A stretch of DNA of 64,000 nt, taken from positions 221,001 through 285,000 of the forward strand of contig JBBPFI010000015.1 in the NCBI GenBank assembly GCA_037974965.1, given 5' to 3'. This document shows, in pieces, positions 1 through 11,329 of this stretch (positions are counted from its first letter, which is position 1; every line of letters begins with the position of its first letter). Below the pieces are notes generated by a model that was given only the letters and a program-made list of their open reading frames with translations, made no database searches and had not been told where the DNA came from. The position numbers and the translations under genes were made by a program. This DNA comes from Dacryopinax spathularia. Taxonomy: Eukaryota; Basidiomycota; Dacrymycetes; Dacrymycetales; Dacrymycetaceae.

Positions 1-829
1 AGACAGCCGAGCCACGACAGCCGGAGCGCGTCTGTCACATCTGACAGGTACGAGAAGCGCGCTGATCGCGAATATTCTCGAGGTTCCTCCGTCAAGCAAG
101 AGGGCATCTCCCGTGGCTCCACCTCTTCGAGGTCCGAAACTCCGCTCTTCCGCCCACGTTCTCGTTCTCCACCTAGCCGTGCCGCATCAAGTACGCCCAA
201 GTGGTCGAGAGACCCCTCGTCGTCCTCCACAATCGAAACCCTGAACGGAGAATTGGAGGATTACAAGATCGCACCTCTTGAGGGGGAGCTCTCTGACGAG
301 AAACCTTTCATGGTGAAGGAAGAGGACGATAAGAAGTTCTCTGTCTCCCGACAAGGATTCGCGGGCGTGGCGAGGCGTGTCTTTGCGCTCGATACACAGA
401 TACTTTACGCGACATCGGGAAGGATGTGGACGTATCGTGCTCCACTCCACAGGGTTGCTCATTATATGGGTCTAAGGGGCGAGGACGAAGGCATCTGTGC
501 GGGGAACGAGCTACAGTAAGATGCTTCCCTTGAAATCGGCAGAACTGCTCGTTGATCCCTCTAATAGTGATATTTGGAACATTGCCAAGAAGTTGCTGGA
601 GGGTCCTCCCGTTCTCTTTGCTAAGACTTCCATCGATCAAGAGGTCAAGGCTCAAAGGATCGAGGAAGAGTACTACAAACTTGAGGCGGCGGGTCTTGCT
701 CCCTCGACGGCTGCGGCGCCGAACGCACAAGGTGGCCTCTTCGGCGCTCCGGCTCCTCGCCCATCGAGCAAGTCTAAGCGTGATTTCTATGAACAAGCAA
801 TGGATGATGACGAGGATGATGACTGGTGA
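1..829 (+). CDS. 3' end of an unrecognised gene (partial, start outside window)
   Basis: Open frame from base 1 to 431, then an 85-nt intron (432-516, GTATCG...CTACAG) and a last exon 517-829 ending in TGA; the join keeps frame across MWT|KMLPL. The visible part is about 247 residues. It begins with a Ser/Arg/Lys-rich disordered stretch, then an acidic segment, then a more regular part (QILYATSGRMW, LLVDPSNSDIWNIAKK, EEEYYKLEAAG) and a very acidic tail ending DDDEDDDW. I do not recognise the family, and the N-terminal part lies outside the window. The regular spacing of hydrophobic residues near the end suggests a helical region. The acidic tail could bind histones or other basic proteins, but that is inference only. 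Confidence 0.6.
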
Positions 830-1097
830 GCAACGGCACTCGCCCGGTGGCCGTCGATCTGTTGCGAATATTTTAGTCAAGATCGACCGAACGACGAATT
901 CAGGCACTGTTCTCAGCACATTTACCCCTCAATTCCTCCATACAAGTGTGATCTATGCGACGTAGTGACGATAATACAAGTGGTCAGCGATTTTCTTACA
1001 TAGCGATAGTACTGGTTACATGAAATACTGCTACAGTACAGTAGTAGCCCTTCCTCCGATGGTAACAAGAATGCAATCCGCAAGGCGATAAAACCGT

Positions 1098-2972
1098 TCA
1101 CAATCCCTTCACGTTCCTCGCCCGCAGCTCCTCTCCCCTGAACCAGATATAGACCGGGAACGGAACACCAATAACGATCGCCAGTCCAGCGAGCAGACTG
1201 TTCCCGCCTCCGTCCCCTAATCGGGCAAACATCTGCTGGCCAAATAACGGAAAAGCGAAGCCAAACAGACACCGGAAGACCGTTGCGGCAGCGACGGCGG
1301 AAGCGGCGTACTCGAACGTATCGATGATGTAGACTTGCATGGGGAAACAGGCGAGCATCATGCCGAATGCGAAGATGCCCGCGCCGATGATGGGCAGGAT
1401 CCAGTGCGCTTTGGCTTCTGCCGTCCATCCGTACCAGACTATGTCTTGTCAGGCGATCAAGTCTCAGCTGCAGTTGAGGAGCGCTCACAGAGGCCGATGG
1501 GGACGATGAGAGCACCAAGGATGGCAACGGGAATACGGAACTCAGGCTTGCCGACCCCACCATTTCGAGCGCTGAGGCTCGCGTACAGCCGGTTCATTAG
1601 GAGGCCAGCGAATATCGTGCTGAGGAAGAAACCGATACCCGGACCGACGTAGGCCAAGCCAGCAACGCCAGGCGCCCAGCCGTAGCCTTCTTGGTAGAGA
1701 ACGGGGAAGGTGACGAACAGAAGGTAGAGGAAGCCGTAGACGCTGATTATCAGTTAGCGTTGGATCTGATAACGAGCAGCAGGGTACTCACGTAGCCATG
1801 TAAAGGCTCAGCATGAAGCATACCAGGCTCGTAAACAGGATCTCCAGCGGCCGATACAGGTTGTGCAGCAGGAATCGCGTTCTACTCCCATGACCGGTTG
1901 GGAGAACAGACCATGGTGCGCGAGCGCCTTTCCGCATAGCCGCACGGCGAGAAATGAGGAGTGGACCGTACGTCTCTTCCAGCAGGAAGACGCCAACTGC
2001 TGTCGAGACGCCGGTGAAGATCGTCAAGATCCAGAAGATCCACTGCAGAGAACGTTAGCACATGCTCTGAGCAGGACAGGAACAGGTCAGGCGCACCCGA
2101 AATCCAATCCTCTGCGTGATAAACCCCCCAGCTACCGGGCCCAGCACCGGACCCACGAGCGGGCCGAGCGTATAGATCGCCATCGCACTCGCCCTCTCCT
2201 TCTCGTCCCACAGATCAGCGATAACCCCGCTCGCAACCGCGATGGGAGCACTGCCGCCCAGGCCAGCGAGGAACCGGAAACCGATGAACGTGCCCATGTT
2301 GGGTGCTTTTGCGCATGCGACGAGGAAAACGAGGAAGACGATGTTGCAGATGTGGAGGATCCACCTCCGTCCGAATATCTCGCTTAGTGGTCTATGGCAG
2401 CTTCAATACAGTCATGAAACGGCGAAGATGGTAGGCTGGACTAACGCAAGGAGTAACGGGCCAACAGCCCATGCCAGAATAAAGATGCTCAGTGATAGCG
2501 CGATGATCGTTTCGTTCAGGGTATGGTACCCAATCGCGATCTCTGGCAGACCGGGCGCCTAGACGTGGATGTAAGAACCCCTGTACCTGAGTGAACGAAG
2601 CAGGCGTACCATCATCGTACTGGCCAACGGCGCTATGAATGTGTAGACGCTGACCACCCCTGCCGACGTCCACTTTCTCCGACTCGTCCAATTCCGCGGG
2701 TTGTCCGGATCAGTCGGTCCATCCCAAGGAAGATGGTCAGGTTCTAGAATATCCTCCGATGTGTCGTGGTCGTTCTTTTGGCCTGGAAGGGAGGAGTGTT
2801 GCGCACCCTCCTCCAATTTCTTCTCTGTCGGATGAGGAAGGGCTGGTGCAGATCGTAGAGGTGTGGCGTGGTCGTCATCAGGCGGATGTGGATAGAAGTC
2901 GCCAGTTCCTAGAGACGCCATACTGGAGGACGGTGAGGACGTGGAAGGTGCAAAAGCTACCCGCGTCGTCAT
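1098..2972 (-). CDS. MFS drug:H+ antiporter (DHA1-type), tandem copy 1
   Basis: Exons 2972-2610, 2558-2446, 2391-2097, 2042-1792, 1742-1489, 1438-1098 give 538 residues. The N-terminal cytosolic tail carries the fungal DHA1 hallmark DPDNPRNW. Helices follow with FRFLAGLGGSAP, a DLWDEKERASAMAIY loop and the antiporter motif C GPLVGPVLGPVAGG; the second half contains SARNGGVGKPEFR and FARLGDGGGNSLLAGL. Length fits a 12-helix plasma-membrane multidrug or metabolite exporter; the substrate cannot be read from sequence. I start at the ATG at 2972; a later in-frame Met lies near codon 19. All five introns match the two neighbouring copies in position and phase. Copy 1 differs most: its third exon ends in GFR where the others have GFH, and it has one extra C-terminal residue. 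Confidence 0.93.
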
Positions 2973-3726
2973 CAAGTGTATTGGATCCGCCTAGGATGGA
3001 TTGAAATGATGTAGCTTGGTTCGTATAGTTGATGTTAAGCAGAATCAGTTAAGCAGAATCAAGTGAAGCTGGTTTCTGATTAATGCGTGGAGCAGGGTCG
3101 CAAGGTGATTGATTCATAGTGTGACGGAGTTGTCCGACGAGCAATATATACCAGGGAGCAAGGCGAGGCGGCAGCCCGCCGACCGATGTGTACACAACGC
3201 TGAGCAAGAATCCGCAGGGCCATTGCTGAGGATAGCAAGACGCACGACCGCGTTTTCGACCAGGGCGGGAGCGTTCCGCCTTATGCGGGGTCTGCTCTGC
3301 CCATTTTAGCTCAACGAAAGGCCGCACAGACACCTCTGTAGGTCGTTGTGATGCAAGACCACCGAGATCAGGAGCGAGGAAAGCGAGCAGAGCCGCAGGC
3401 GTATGAGTCTCGCGGATCACAGCGGAACTGGGCAAGTCCGGTGGTCGTGGGGGACAGCAGCTAAAAGTGCCGAGGCCACCTCGAACTGAAGGGCTTCCGC
3501 ACGGTGGCGGTGCTCTTCCATATTGGGTCTTCCGCCATCCGCCAAACGGGCTTCTTTCGCGGATCACCAGGAACAGAGTTTAGAGCACCGGTCGGCCCGA
3601 AATTATATAGAAGCAAGACCGTAACTGTACAGACTTGTACGGACTGTAATAGCGCAAATTGTCAATAAGGATCCCTGACGTGATACCCGGGCTTACTCAC
3701 ATGTCGCTTTCCGCTCCTTCTCCCTA
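2973..3726. promoter_or_regulatory. Upstream region of transporter copy 1
   Basis: This 754-bp gap separates the copy 1 start from the copy 2 stop. A TATA run at 3143-3150 (read on the minus strand) lies about 170 bp before the copy 1 ATG, so it probably holds the copy 1 promoter. A short direct duplication of the word aagcagaatcag occurs near 3036-3062. I see no gene. The short open frames on both strands lack family motifs and intron signals. Confidence 0.5.
3143..3150 (-). promoter_or_regulatory. TATA element, transporter copy 1
   Basis: An alternating TA run about 170 bp upstream of the copy 1 ATG. All three tandem transporters have such a run within 85-170 bp of their start, which is unlikely by chance in G+C-rich DNA. 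Confidence 0.5.
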
Positions 3727-5656
3727 TCACATGTTCTGGTTTCTTGCTCTCAGCCGTGCTCCGTTGAACCAAATCCATATCGGGAACGGGATGCCGATTA
3801 CGATAGCAAGCCCAGCGAGCAAGCTGTTGCCTCCTCCATCTCCCAGCCGAGCGAACATCTGTTGACCAAACAAGGGGAACGCGAAGCCGAAGAGACTGCG
3901 GAAGACGGCGCCTGCGGCCAGGGCGGAAGCGGCGTACTCGAAGGCGTCGATCATGTATACTTGAATCGGGAAGAATGATAGCATCATCCCGAACGAGAAG
4001 ATGCCGGAGCCGATTATTGGGAGGATCCAGTGCGTGTGCGCCTCAGCTGACCAGCCGTACCAGACTGTTGAATACCATCGATCAGTAGCCTTTCCACAAC
4101 ACTCAAAAGTTGGAAACATACATAGGCCGATGGGCACGAATAGCGCTCCGAGCAGGGCAACCGGCATTCTAAACTCTGGCTGACCTACACCGCCATTACG
4201 GGCGCTCAAGACCGCATACAGACGATCCATGGACAGCGCAGCGACCATCGTGCTCATCACGAATCCTACTCGCGGACCGAGGTAGGCGAGTCCTGAGACG
4301 CCCGGTCCCCAGCCGTAGCCGATCTGGTAGAGATCGGGAAAGGTGACGAATAGGAGGTAGAGAAAACCATAGACTCTAACCAAGCAGTCGTCAGTGAGTC
4401 GTTCTCCGATTGCGAAGCAAACTGGCAACGTACAGTGCCATATATAAACTCAGGGAGAAACAGATCAAACTGGTGAGTAGGATGGTCCACGGTCGCCACA
4501 AGCTACGCAGCAGGTACGATAACTTGTCTGGATGTGCTGCCTCGATGCTCGAACTCGTTCCGTTCGCAGTGCCGCGTGCCTTTGCTCGTCCGGCCAGGAT
4601 GATTGGGGCGTAGGTCTCGCGGAGTAGGAGAAGACCAAAGATAGCCGCCGCCCCGCTGGTGATGGCAAGGATCCAGAAGATCCACTAGGCTTTCCCAGTC
4701 AACCTTGATGTAGGCGAACATTCAACCAAAGCGACTCACGTGGAAACCAATAGTCTGCACAACGAACCCCCCTGCTACTGGTCCAAGCACGGGTCCGATT
4801 AAAGGTCCGAGGGTGTATAGTGCCATTGCACTGGCACGTTGCTTCTCGTCCCATAGGTCCGCAATCAAGCCGCCGCCAATGGCAAGGGGCGCGCTTCCAC
4901 CCAGGCCCGCCAGAAACCGGAAGGCGATGAAACTGGACATGCTGGGTGCTTTGGCGCAGGCGATGAGGAACACTAAAAAGAACAGGTTGGAAATGTGGAG
5001 GATCCATCGGCGGCCGTATATCTCGCTTAGCGGCCTCTCAGAGGGTCAGAAAGGCGTAAGCTGGAGAAGAGGTGCAATCGCGTACGCCAGGATCAGGGGT
5101 CCAGAGCCAAATGCAAGCAGAAATACACTTAGGGACAGAGCAATGATAGTTGGATTGGTGGTACGGTAGCCTTCGGCGATCTGCGGCAGACCCGGAGCCT
5201 GTGAACAGGGCCAAGCGTGTTCTGAGATGTACCTCGCAAGGATAGGTGAGATGGACTCACCATCATGCTACTGGCCAGAGGTGCCACGAACGTGTAGATG
5301 CTTGCCACAGCTGCGGAAGCCCACTTCTTCCCGGTACTCCAATTTCGTGGGTTGTCCGGATCGTCCGGTGAGTCCCAGTCAAGCTTGAGATCCCGTTGAT
5401 CTCCATCCCAAGCTTCGTCAACTTCTTCTACCAGCAGCGGTCGAGTCGTGGTGGAAACGACAGTTGCAAAGCCTTGCTCCACGTTGTGCCCATTCGGTGG
5501 ACTCTGATCCGACGCCATCGTGACATCGTCGGAAGAGCCCTCGCGCACAGGACCGACTGGCAGACACTCCGGCAGCCCGCTTCCTGTAGGGTGCGCGCAG
5601 CCCTCGCCGACGACCTCAGACGCCTCACGTTGTAAATGTGGTATCTGGGCGGCCAT
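3727..5656 (-). CDS. MFS drug:H+ antiporter (DHA1-type), tandem copy 2
   Basis: Exons 5656-5261, 5198-5086, 5034-4740, 4684-4434, 4375-4122, 4064-3727 give 548 residues. Internal exons of 113, 295, 251 and 254 nt are the same lengths as in copies 1 and 3, and the last exon (338 nt) equals that of copy 3. Motifs: DPDNPRNWSTGKKW before helix 1, FRFLAGLGGSAPLAIGGG, LWDEKQRASAMALY, motif C GPLIGPVLGPVAGG, SARNGGVGQPEFRMPVAL, and a C-terminal FARLGDGGGNSLL segment ending RARNQNM. I take the ATG at 5656; the frame is open further upstream (to 5725), but only with a GTG. It is presumably a plasma-membrane exporter with unknown substrate. It is closer to copy 3 than to copy 1 in the internal loops, suggesting sequential duplication. 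Confidence 0.93.
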
Positions 5657-7046
5657 CCAGTGTCTAGGCTTGTCCCTCCCTACTAGGGGAGAAGGCTGGT
5701 TCGGGGACAAAGGCGTGGTCTTCACTGCTCAAGTGGCGTATATATAGGTGTCCGCCACGTCCGGGGCCGCTATAATGTCGTTATTCCCCTAGACACTGAT
5801 CCGACCGCAAGCGTTGGACGTTTTCCGGTGTTGGAGATCTGAGTCGGATACTTCTTGAAGGAGACACCACCCAAAGTAGCAGGCAGGGATACGAGGGGTT
5901 TACCGGGGATGGATTTCCACCATAAAGGAGCATATCGGAGACGACGGAAAGCGGCACGACGTGGATAGACGAGGCTCAAACCCGGCGAAACGGCCGCCTG
6001 ACGTGGCCCACTTGCGCGTTGAAGTTGACATACAGGACGAGTGAGTGCGCAACGCCGGCCCAGTGGGTGGGGCCGCCTCTAGTGTGCGAAGGTGGACACA
6101 ACTGAGACCCAGCAAACCCGGGCGTACCCTGCCCAACCCTGCTTTGATTATGTAATCCCGGTGGGAGGCTCACATCCGTGGTTTGACGTGGTTCAATGCC
6201 GTTGCAGGCGTTCCGTCCGGCGATGCAGTGACTGTCAAGTCGACTGACTATCGAGGCAGACGCGGATTGCGGGCGCTCATATGGTCTTCAAGCACTGGTA
6301 ACTTGTCAGGTCGAGGATTCAGAAAGTAGGCAGGCGAGACAAGACGCACCAGTGTATCATGTCCCTGATTGTCCCTGCGGCTCTCGGAGCACCCGCACGC
6401 CTTGTCAGCCTAACTATCCCGAGCTCTTGCACGCAGCGCATAGCCTGCGGCGGAGAAGCCGCTGAGGGGCCGTGTCCTTCGAAGCGCATACTACTGGCAT
6501 TGTTGCGATGGCGCGTTCGGAGGCACCCATCACGGAGCAGGTAAGTGACTGTACGTGAACATCTGCGTACACAGTTTACTAGCCCGCAGACAGCCTGTAG
6601 ATAGCCTGACAGCAGGATGCAAAGAGGTCAGAGAGTAGGAAAGCAGCCATGTATGCGCGGTCGTACAGAGCAGAAAGCGTTGCCTGACCGCCTCTGTCGC
6701 TGAGACCGCCCTGCGTGGCTGTGCCTGCTAAATCGGGGATGGCTATTGATGTGCTCTATGTACATCGTTTGTTTCTCTCTCGAATACCGTGCGTAATGAG
6801 CTGGAGAACTGAGCGAGACCACCTCAACCATGTTAATACCTAGTGTAGCGGGTGATAAGAGAGATTGTGTTGCAAGCAGTTAAGGACGTGACCAAGCAGG
6901 AGCGCTGAATTCATGATGCTAATGTCTTCTTGTCTCTCGTATTTGTGCGCATTACCAAGAGCTATAATAAATCCCAAATAAATCAAGGTCGTATCCCTGT
7001 CCCGTACTCCGTAAACTGTTCCTTCCCAGTCTCCTCACCCTCCAGT
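5657..7046. promoter_or_regulatory. Spacer between transporter copies 2 and 3
   Basis: A 1.39-kb gap. A TATATATA run at 5739-5746 lies about 85 bp before the copy 2 ATG. The rest shows only short open frames with no family motif, no paired splice signals and no repeat I can define. It also contains the 3' flank of copy 3. Confidence 0.5.
5739..5746 (-). promoter_or_regulatory. TATA element, transporter copy 2
   Basis: TATATATA about 85 bp upstream of the copy 2 start codon at 5656, the clearest of the three transporter TATA boxes. Confidence 0.55.
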
Positions 7047-9350
7047 TCACATCCCCTTATTCCTCGCCCTCAACTTCGCCCCATTAAACCAAATCCAAAC
7101 GGGGAACGGAATCCCAATGACGATCGCCAGACCCGCCAACAGACTATTCCCGCCCCCATCCCCAAGACGCGCAAACATCTGTTCCCCAAACAGCGGGAAC
7201 GCGAACCCGAATAAGCATCGGAAGACGGTCGCGGCTGCTAGGGCACTGGCGGCGTACTCGAACGTGTCGATGATGTAGACTTGCATGGGGAAGAAGGAGA
7301 GCATCATCCCGAATGAGAAGATGCCGGAGCCGATTATGGGCAGGATCCAGTGCGTGTGGGCTTGGGCTGTCCAGCCGTACCAGACTGCAGTGCGCCGTCA
7401 GCAATGGACGCTCTCCACTGCCAAGGCTGTGGATGAGAAAGAAAGGAGAGAAGGATACTCACATAATCCGATAGGAACCAAACAAGCCCCGATGAGCGCC
7501 ACAGGCATCCTGAACTCCGGCTGGCCCACACCCCCATTCCTAGCGCTCATGACCGCATACACCCTATCCATCAACAGGGCAGCCGCCATCGTACTTAAGA
7601 AGAATCCCAGCCCCGGCCCTAGGTAAGCGAGGCCGGAAACACCGGGCGCCCAGCCGTAGTCGATTTGATAAAGCGTTGGGAAGGTGACAAAGAGGAGGTA
7701 GAGGAAGCCGTATACCCTGTTCCCCGCCGGCCAGGGTCAGTCAGCCTCGTCTACGTATGCGAGAAGTGGAAGGAAGAAGAGACGTACAGAGCCATATACA
7801 AGCTTAAGGAGAAGCAGACGATGCTCGTGAATAGGATCACCCATGGTCTGTACAGACTATGAAGCAGGAACTGGAGCTTGTTCGGGTGTCCCGCTTGGGC
7901 TGCCGCGCTTGGTCGATGGGCGATCCCGCGCTTCTTGGCGCGTTGGGCGAGTATGATCGGCGCGTATGTTTCGCGGAGGAGGAAGACGCCGATTATCGCT
8001 GCTGCGCCTGTGAGGATGGCGAGGATCCAGAATATCCACTGTCCGGAGGTCACTCAGCTCGGATTCACCTGGGCAGGAAGGAAGAACGAGAGGCAGACGT
8101 ACGTGGAACCCGATCGACTGCACTATAAACCCTCCCGCAACCGGCCCCAGCACGGGCCCAACAAGCGGGCCCATAGAATACAGCGCCATAGCGCTCGCCC
8201 GTTCCTTCTCGTCCCACAAGTCCGCCACAAGCCCACCACCAATCGCGAGCGGTGCGCTTCCCCCCAGGCCGGCCAGGAACCGGAAACCGATGAAGGTGGA
8301 CATGTTGGGTGCTTTTGCGCATGCGATCAGGAAGACGAGGAAGAATATGTTGGAGATGTGAAGGATCCAGCGGCGGCCGTACATCTCGCTCAGCGGGCTG
8401 TGAAGGCATATTAGCTGGGAACGCGGAACGGGTCGAGGAGCGGACATACGCTAGGATGAGGGGACCAACACCAAAGGCGAGAATGAACACGCTGAGGGAG
8501 AGTGCGATGATAGTCGCGTTGTACGTATGATACCCAATCGCGATCTCCGGTAACCCGGGCGCCTGGAACCACGTCAGTGGCATGTCCTCGTCGGAGCAGA
8601 AAGCGAACGCACCATCATACTACTCGCCAACGGCGCCACAAACGTATAAAAGCTCGTCACCGCCGCGCTGGACCACTTCTTCCCCGTACTCCAGTTCCTC
8701 GGGTTATCCGGGTCGTCCGGCGAGTCCCAATCGAGCTTAGCCTCCTTCTCCTCTATCTGCGAGCTCTCCTCTTCCGCATCTCTCTGGGCTGGTTTGCCTG
8801 GTCCGGCGGGTGCACGACCTTCTTCTAGTGCTCGTTCGGTTCCTGCTCCCGCGGGGGCTGCGGCGCCGCCTGGGGCGGGAGTGGAGGTGAGAGTCGCATC
8901 TTCTTCAGCGAACGGCTCGTCGACGCTTGGCTCGCGCGGGACTGCTTCGGCCAGACCGCTACCCGTAGGGTCCGCATATACCTCCCCTACGCGCTCGGAT
9001 GTTTGTCGTTCGAGTAGCGAAGGGTGACGATGATGATGCCTATGTGAGGCATGTGAGGCATGTGAGGCATGAGAGGGTTGTCGGTGGGCAGTTGGCGTAT
9101 GCGGGGTTGTGGGGGTGTGGGGTGAAGCTGATGTGGGGGATTGGACGACGGGTGTTGTGGGGTTCTCTCCCGCTGATTTTGAGGGGGCGGAGGTGTCAAT
9201 AGGCGCTGGTGATGGGTGCTCGTGTGCACCCTCCGTTGTCGTCTCTACAGTAGGCTGGCTTCTACCCTCGCCGGCACGAGCGCCGGACTCAGCAAGTGCA
9301 GCTCCAGAAGGGTTGAGGATCTCGCTCGTCAAGGGCGGTGCGCTCGTCAT
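7047..9350 (-). CDS. MFS drug:H+ antiporter (DHA1-type), tandem copy 3 with long N-terminal tail
   Basis: Exons 9350-8613, 8562-8450, 8397-8103, 8038-7788, 7716-7463, 7384-7047 give 662 residues. The transporter core (about 430 residues) matches copies 1 and 2, with DPDNPRNWSTGKKW, GRRWILHISN, FRFLAGLGGSAPLAIGGG, motif C GPLVGPVLGPVAGG, SARNGGVGQPEFRMP and MLSFFPMQVYIIDTFEYA. The first exon is much longer than in the other copies and adds roughly 120 residues of disordered tail rich in Pro, Thr, Ala and Glu, with a small HASHASHAS/HHHRH histidine repeat around residues 90-110. Such cytosolic tails in fungal transporters often carry trafficking or phosphorylation sites, but none is obvious here. 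Five introns of 50-78 nt have canonical ends. Confidence 0.93.
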
Positions 9351-10475
9351 CTCCTTTACGCGTATTCAGTCGCGAGCAATCCAATGCAGTGCACTGACGC
9401 GAGAAGCAGCAGCGGAGCAGAGTGAACGTCTAGACGCTCGTCGTCGACAGTCTGCAGAGTTCGTCTAAGCGGGTTTAGTCAAGGATCGAAGTGCGTGCAG
9501 CAGGACATGCAGGCGCATATATACGCCATTCGGGTTTGCTTCATTCGGGCACGTCATGGGCTTTCCCTCTGGCAGGACAGCGTGGGCCGACCGTTCCCTG
9601 CCCCGCTCGTCCCGCAACCCGCAACCCGCAAACAAAGCCGACAAGCGCATGGGCACCGAGGCGGCCGGTGTCTGCTGGTCGTGCGTCTAACGTTCCAGAC
9701 GGGTCGACGAACGGTCGGGCAGAGGCGCGTCGTCGGCGCCCGAAGCGCGGGACGGGAACCGCAGAACGACGGGAAACGATTTGACGAAGAGGCTGACGTA
9801 AGCGGGTTGCGGGGTAATTTTTCCCGAGATGGTGGAGGTACAACGCCTCAGTACCTGTATTTACGCTTGTTTTCGCCTGTCAAACTGCTGTTATTCTCGT
9901 ACCTCTCTGGCAGGCTTAAGGCCGCCGGCCTCGGGGCACAGCCCGGGTTTGCATGGGTTTGGAATTTGCGAATTATGCCTATATTTGGGAAAAAGGGACG
10001 AGGAGGTGTACCCTGCTCTCCCCTGCTCTGACATTACGTCATTGTTCATGTGTCGTAGAATGTTCGAGGCGGGCAGAGTCGACAACGTATTACTCCTCAA
10101 AAATCCAGAAATTCAGGTAATCGGGAACTTCCAGTCCGATACGTTTGCCAGATGTAGCTCCTTTTGCAAACGTAGAATTCATACCGAGAGGATGAAAGAT
10201 GAATGTTGACCCGCGGCCATGTTTGGATTATTCATTGATAGGCTCTTGACCGGACTTGTTAGGACCACTCCCATGCGATCGATATACCTGCTGTGCTGGG
10301 ATCCGTAAGAGCGCTCTTGTTCTGGTTATTGCTCTCCTGCTCTGGCTCTCCATCGCGCAGGAATTCATGGGTAAGCGTCGAGCCGAATTAGCGGGGCTAG
10401 CATTCCTTTCGGAACGAGCCGAACAGTCGACCAACCTCGACCTTGGATGATGCACGTGAGCTGCCTGTAACCATC
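9351..10475. other. Gene-free spacer between transporter array and Coq9 gene
   Basis: About 1.1 kb holding the copy 3 promoter at its left end and the Coq9 3' flank at its right end. I see no supported coding region. The longest frames are unspliced, lack recognisable motifs and overlap frames of similar length on the other strand. Confidence 0.5.
9517..9523 (-). promoter_or_regulatory. TATA element, transporter copy 3
   Basis: TATATAT run about 167 bp upstream of the copy 3 start codon at 9350, a spacing like that of copy 1. Confidence 0.5.
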
Positions 10476-11329
10476 TCATATCCCCCGACTCCTCAAAATC
10501 CCCGCCCAACTCCTCCCCACAAACCCCGCAAACTCTGCCACCTCCTTAACACCGTCCAACGGGCCCTCAGTCCAGCCAACCAAATCCCTCATGAACCTCT
10601 CACTTCTCTTTGCGGACCCTTCCGCTGTGGGAGAGGAGAGCTGGTGAAGCTCGGTGAGGGCGTATATTGTGGAGGTGTGGGCGCGGGTGAGGTAGTATTT
10701 TTCTGCTGGTTCGGGGATAGGGATCGGGAGGGTTTGGGAGGGTTGAGCGGGCGAGGGGGGTGAGGATGGGGATGGGGACGGTGAGGAGGGAGAGACGGCT
10801 TGAGGGGACGGGGGACGCGTGGCGAGCAGCCAGCAGGCTTCGTCCGCTACTGAGGCGACGTGTGCCAGTCCCGGCAGAGGTCGGAACCGGGGTATAGTCA
10901 GTGGTACAGGGAGGGAGAAAGGCGGTACGAAAGATGGTGACGAGATTAACGCCAGTGCCTACCCGTCCCACCCCTCAGCATCCCACTTCCCGCAAGCCGA
11001 GAAAGAAATCGCAGACGCACATCAGCCAAAAACGGCAACACCGGCTCATTCCACCTCAACCTCCTAGCCAAAATCTGCACAAGTCTCTCCTTCTCCCCTC
11101 CTCTCTGACCCACTCCTTCCTCCATATACGCCCTCCTCATATCCTGCCTCCCCTCCTCGAGCCATGCTCGGACTAAGACGCGTTCCGCCTCGGCTCCACG
11201 GCCGAATAGGGCTGTTATGGCTGTTTCTGAGAGTGGGGATTGGGGGGAAGCGAGCGAGAGGGAGAGGCGGGTGAAGCCGTGTTGTGGGATATGGGCGAGT
11301 GCACGTTGGAGGAGGACGGCGCGTGACAT
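10476..11329 (-). CDS. COQ9: Coq9, ubiquinone biosynthesis lipid-binding protein
   Basis: Exons 11329-11021 and 10958-10476 (62-nt intron) give 263 residues, the usual Coq9 size. Coq9 binds isoprenoid lipid and supports the Coq7 hydroxylase in the mitochondrial CoQ synthome. Family features: the TetR-like N-terminal half (LLQRALAHIPQHGFT, LARRLRWN), then LALISSPSFVP and the diagnostic HVASVADEACWLL, followed by YYLTRAHTSTIYALTELH. The downstream exon can be placed because only acceptor GGGTAG gives the in-frame ALALISS join. Two oddities: a Ser/Pro-rich linker of about 35 residues is inserted between ACWLL and the YYLTR helix, where most relatives have a short turn, and the annotated start gives almost no separate mitochondrial presequence. 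An upstream exon may be missing. Confidence 0.88.
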
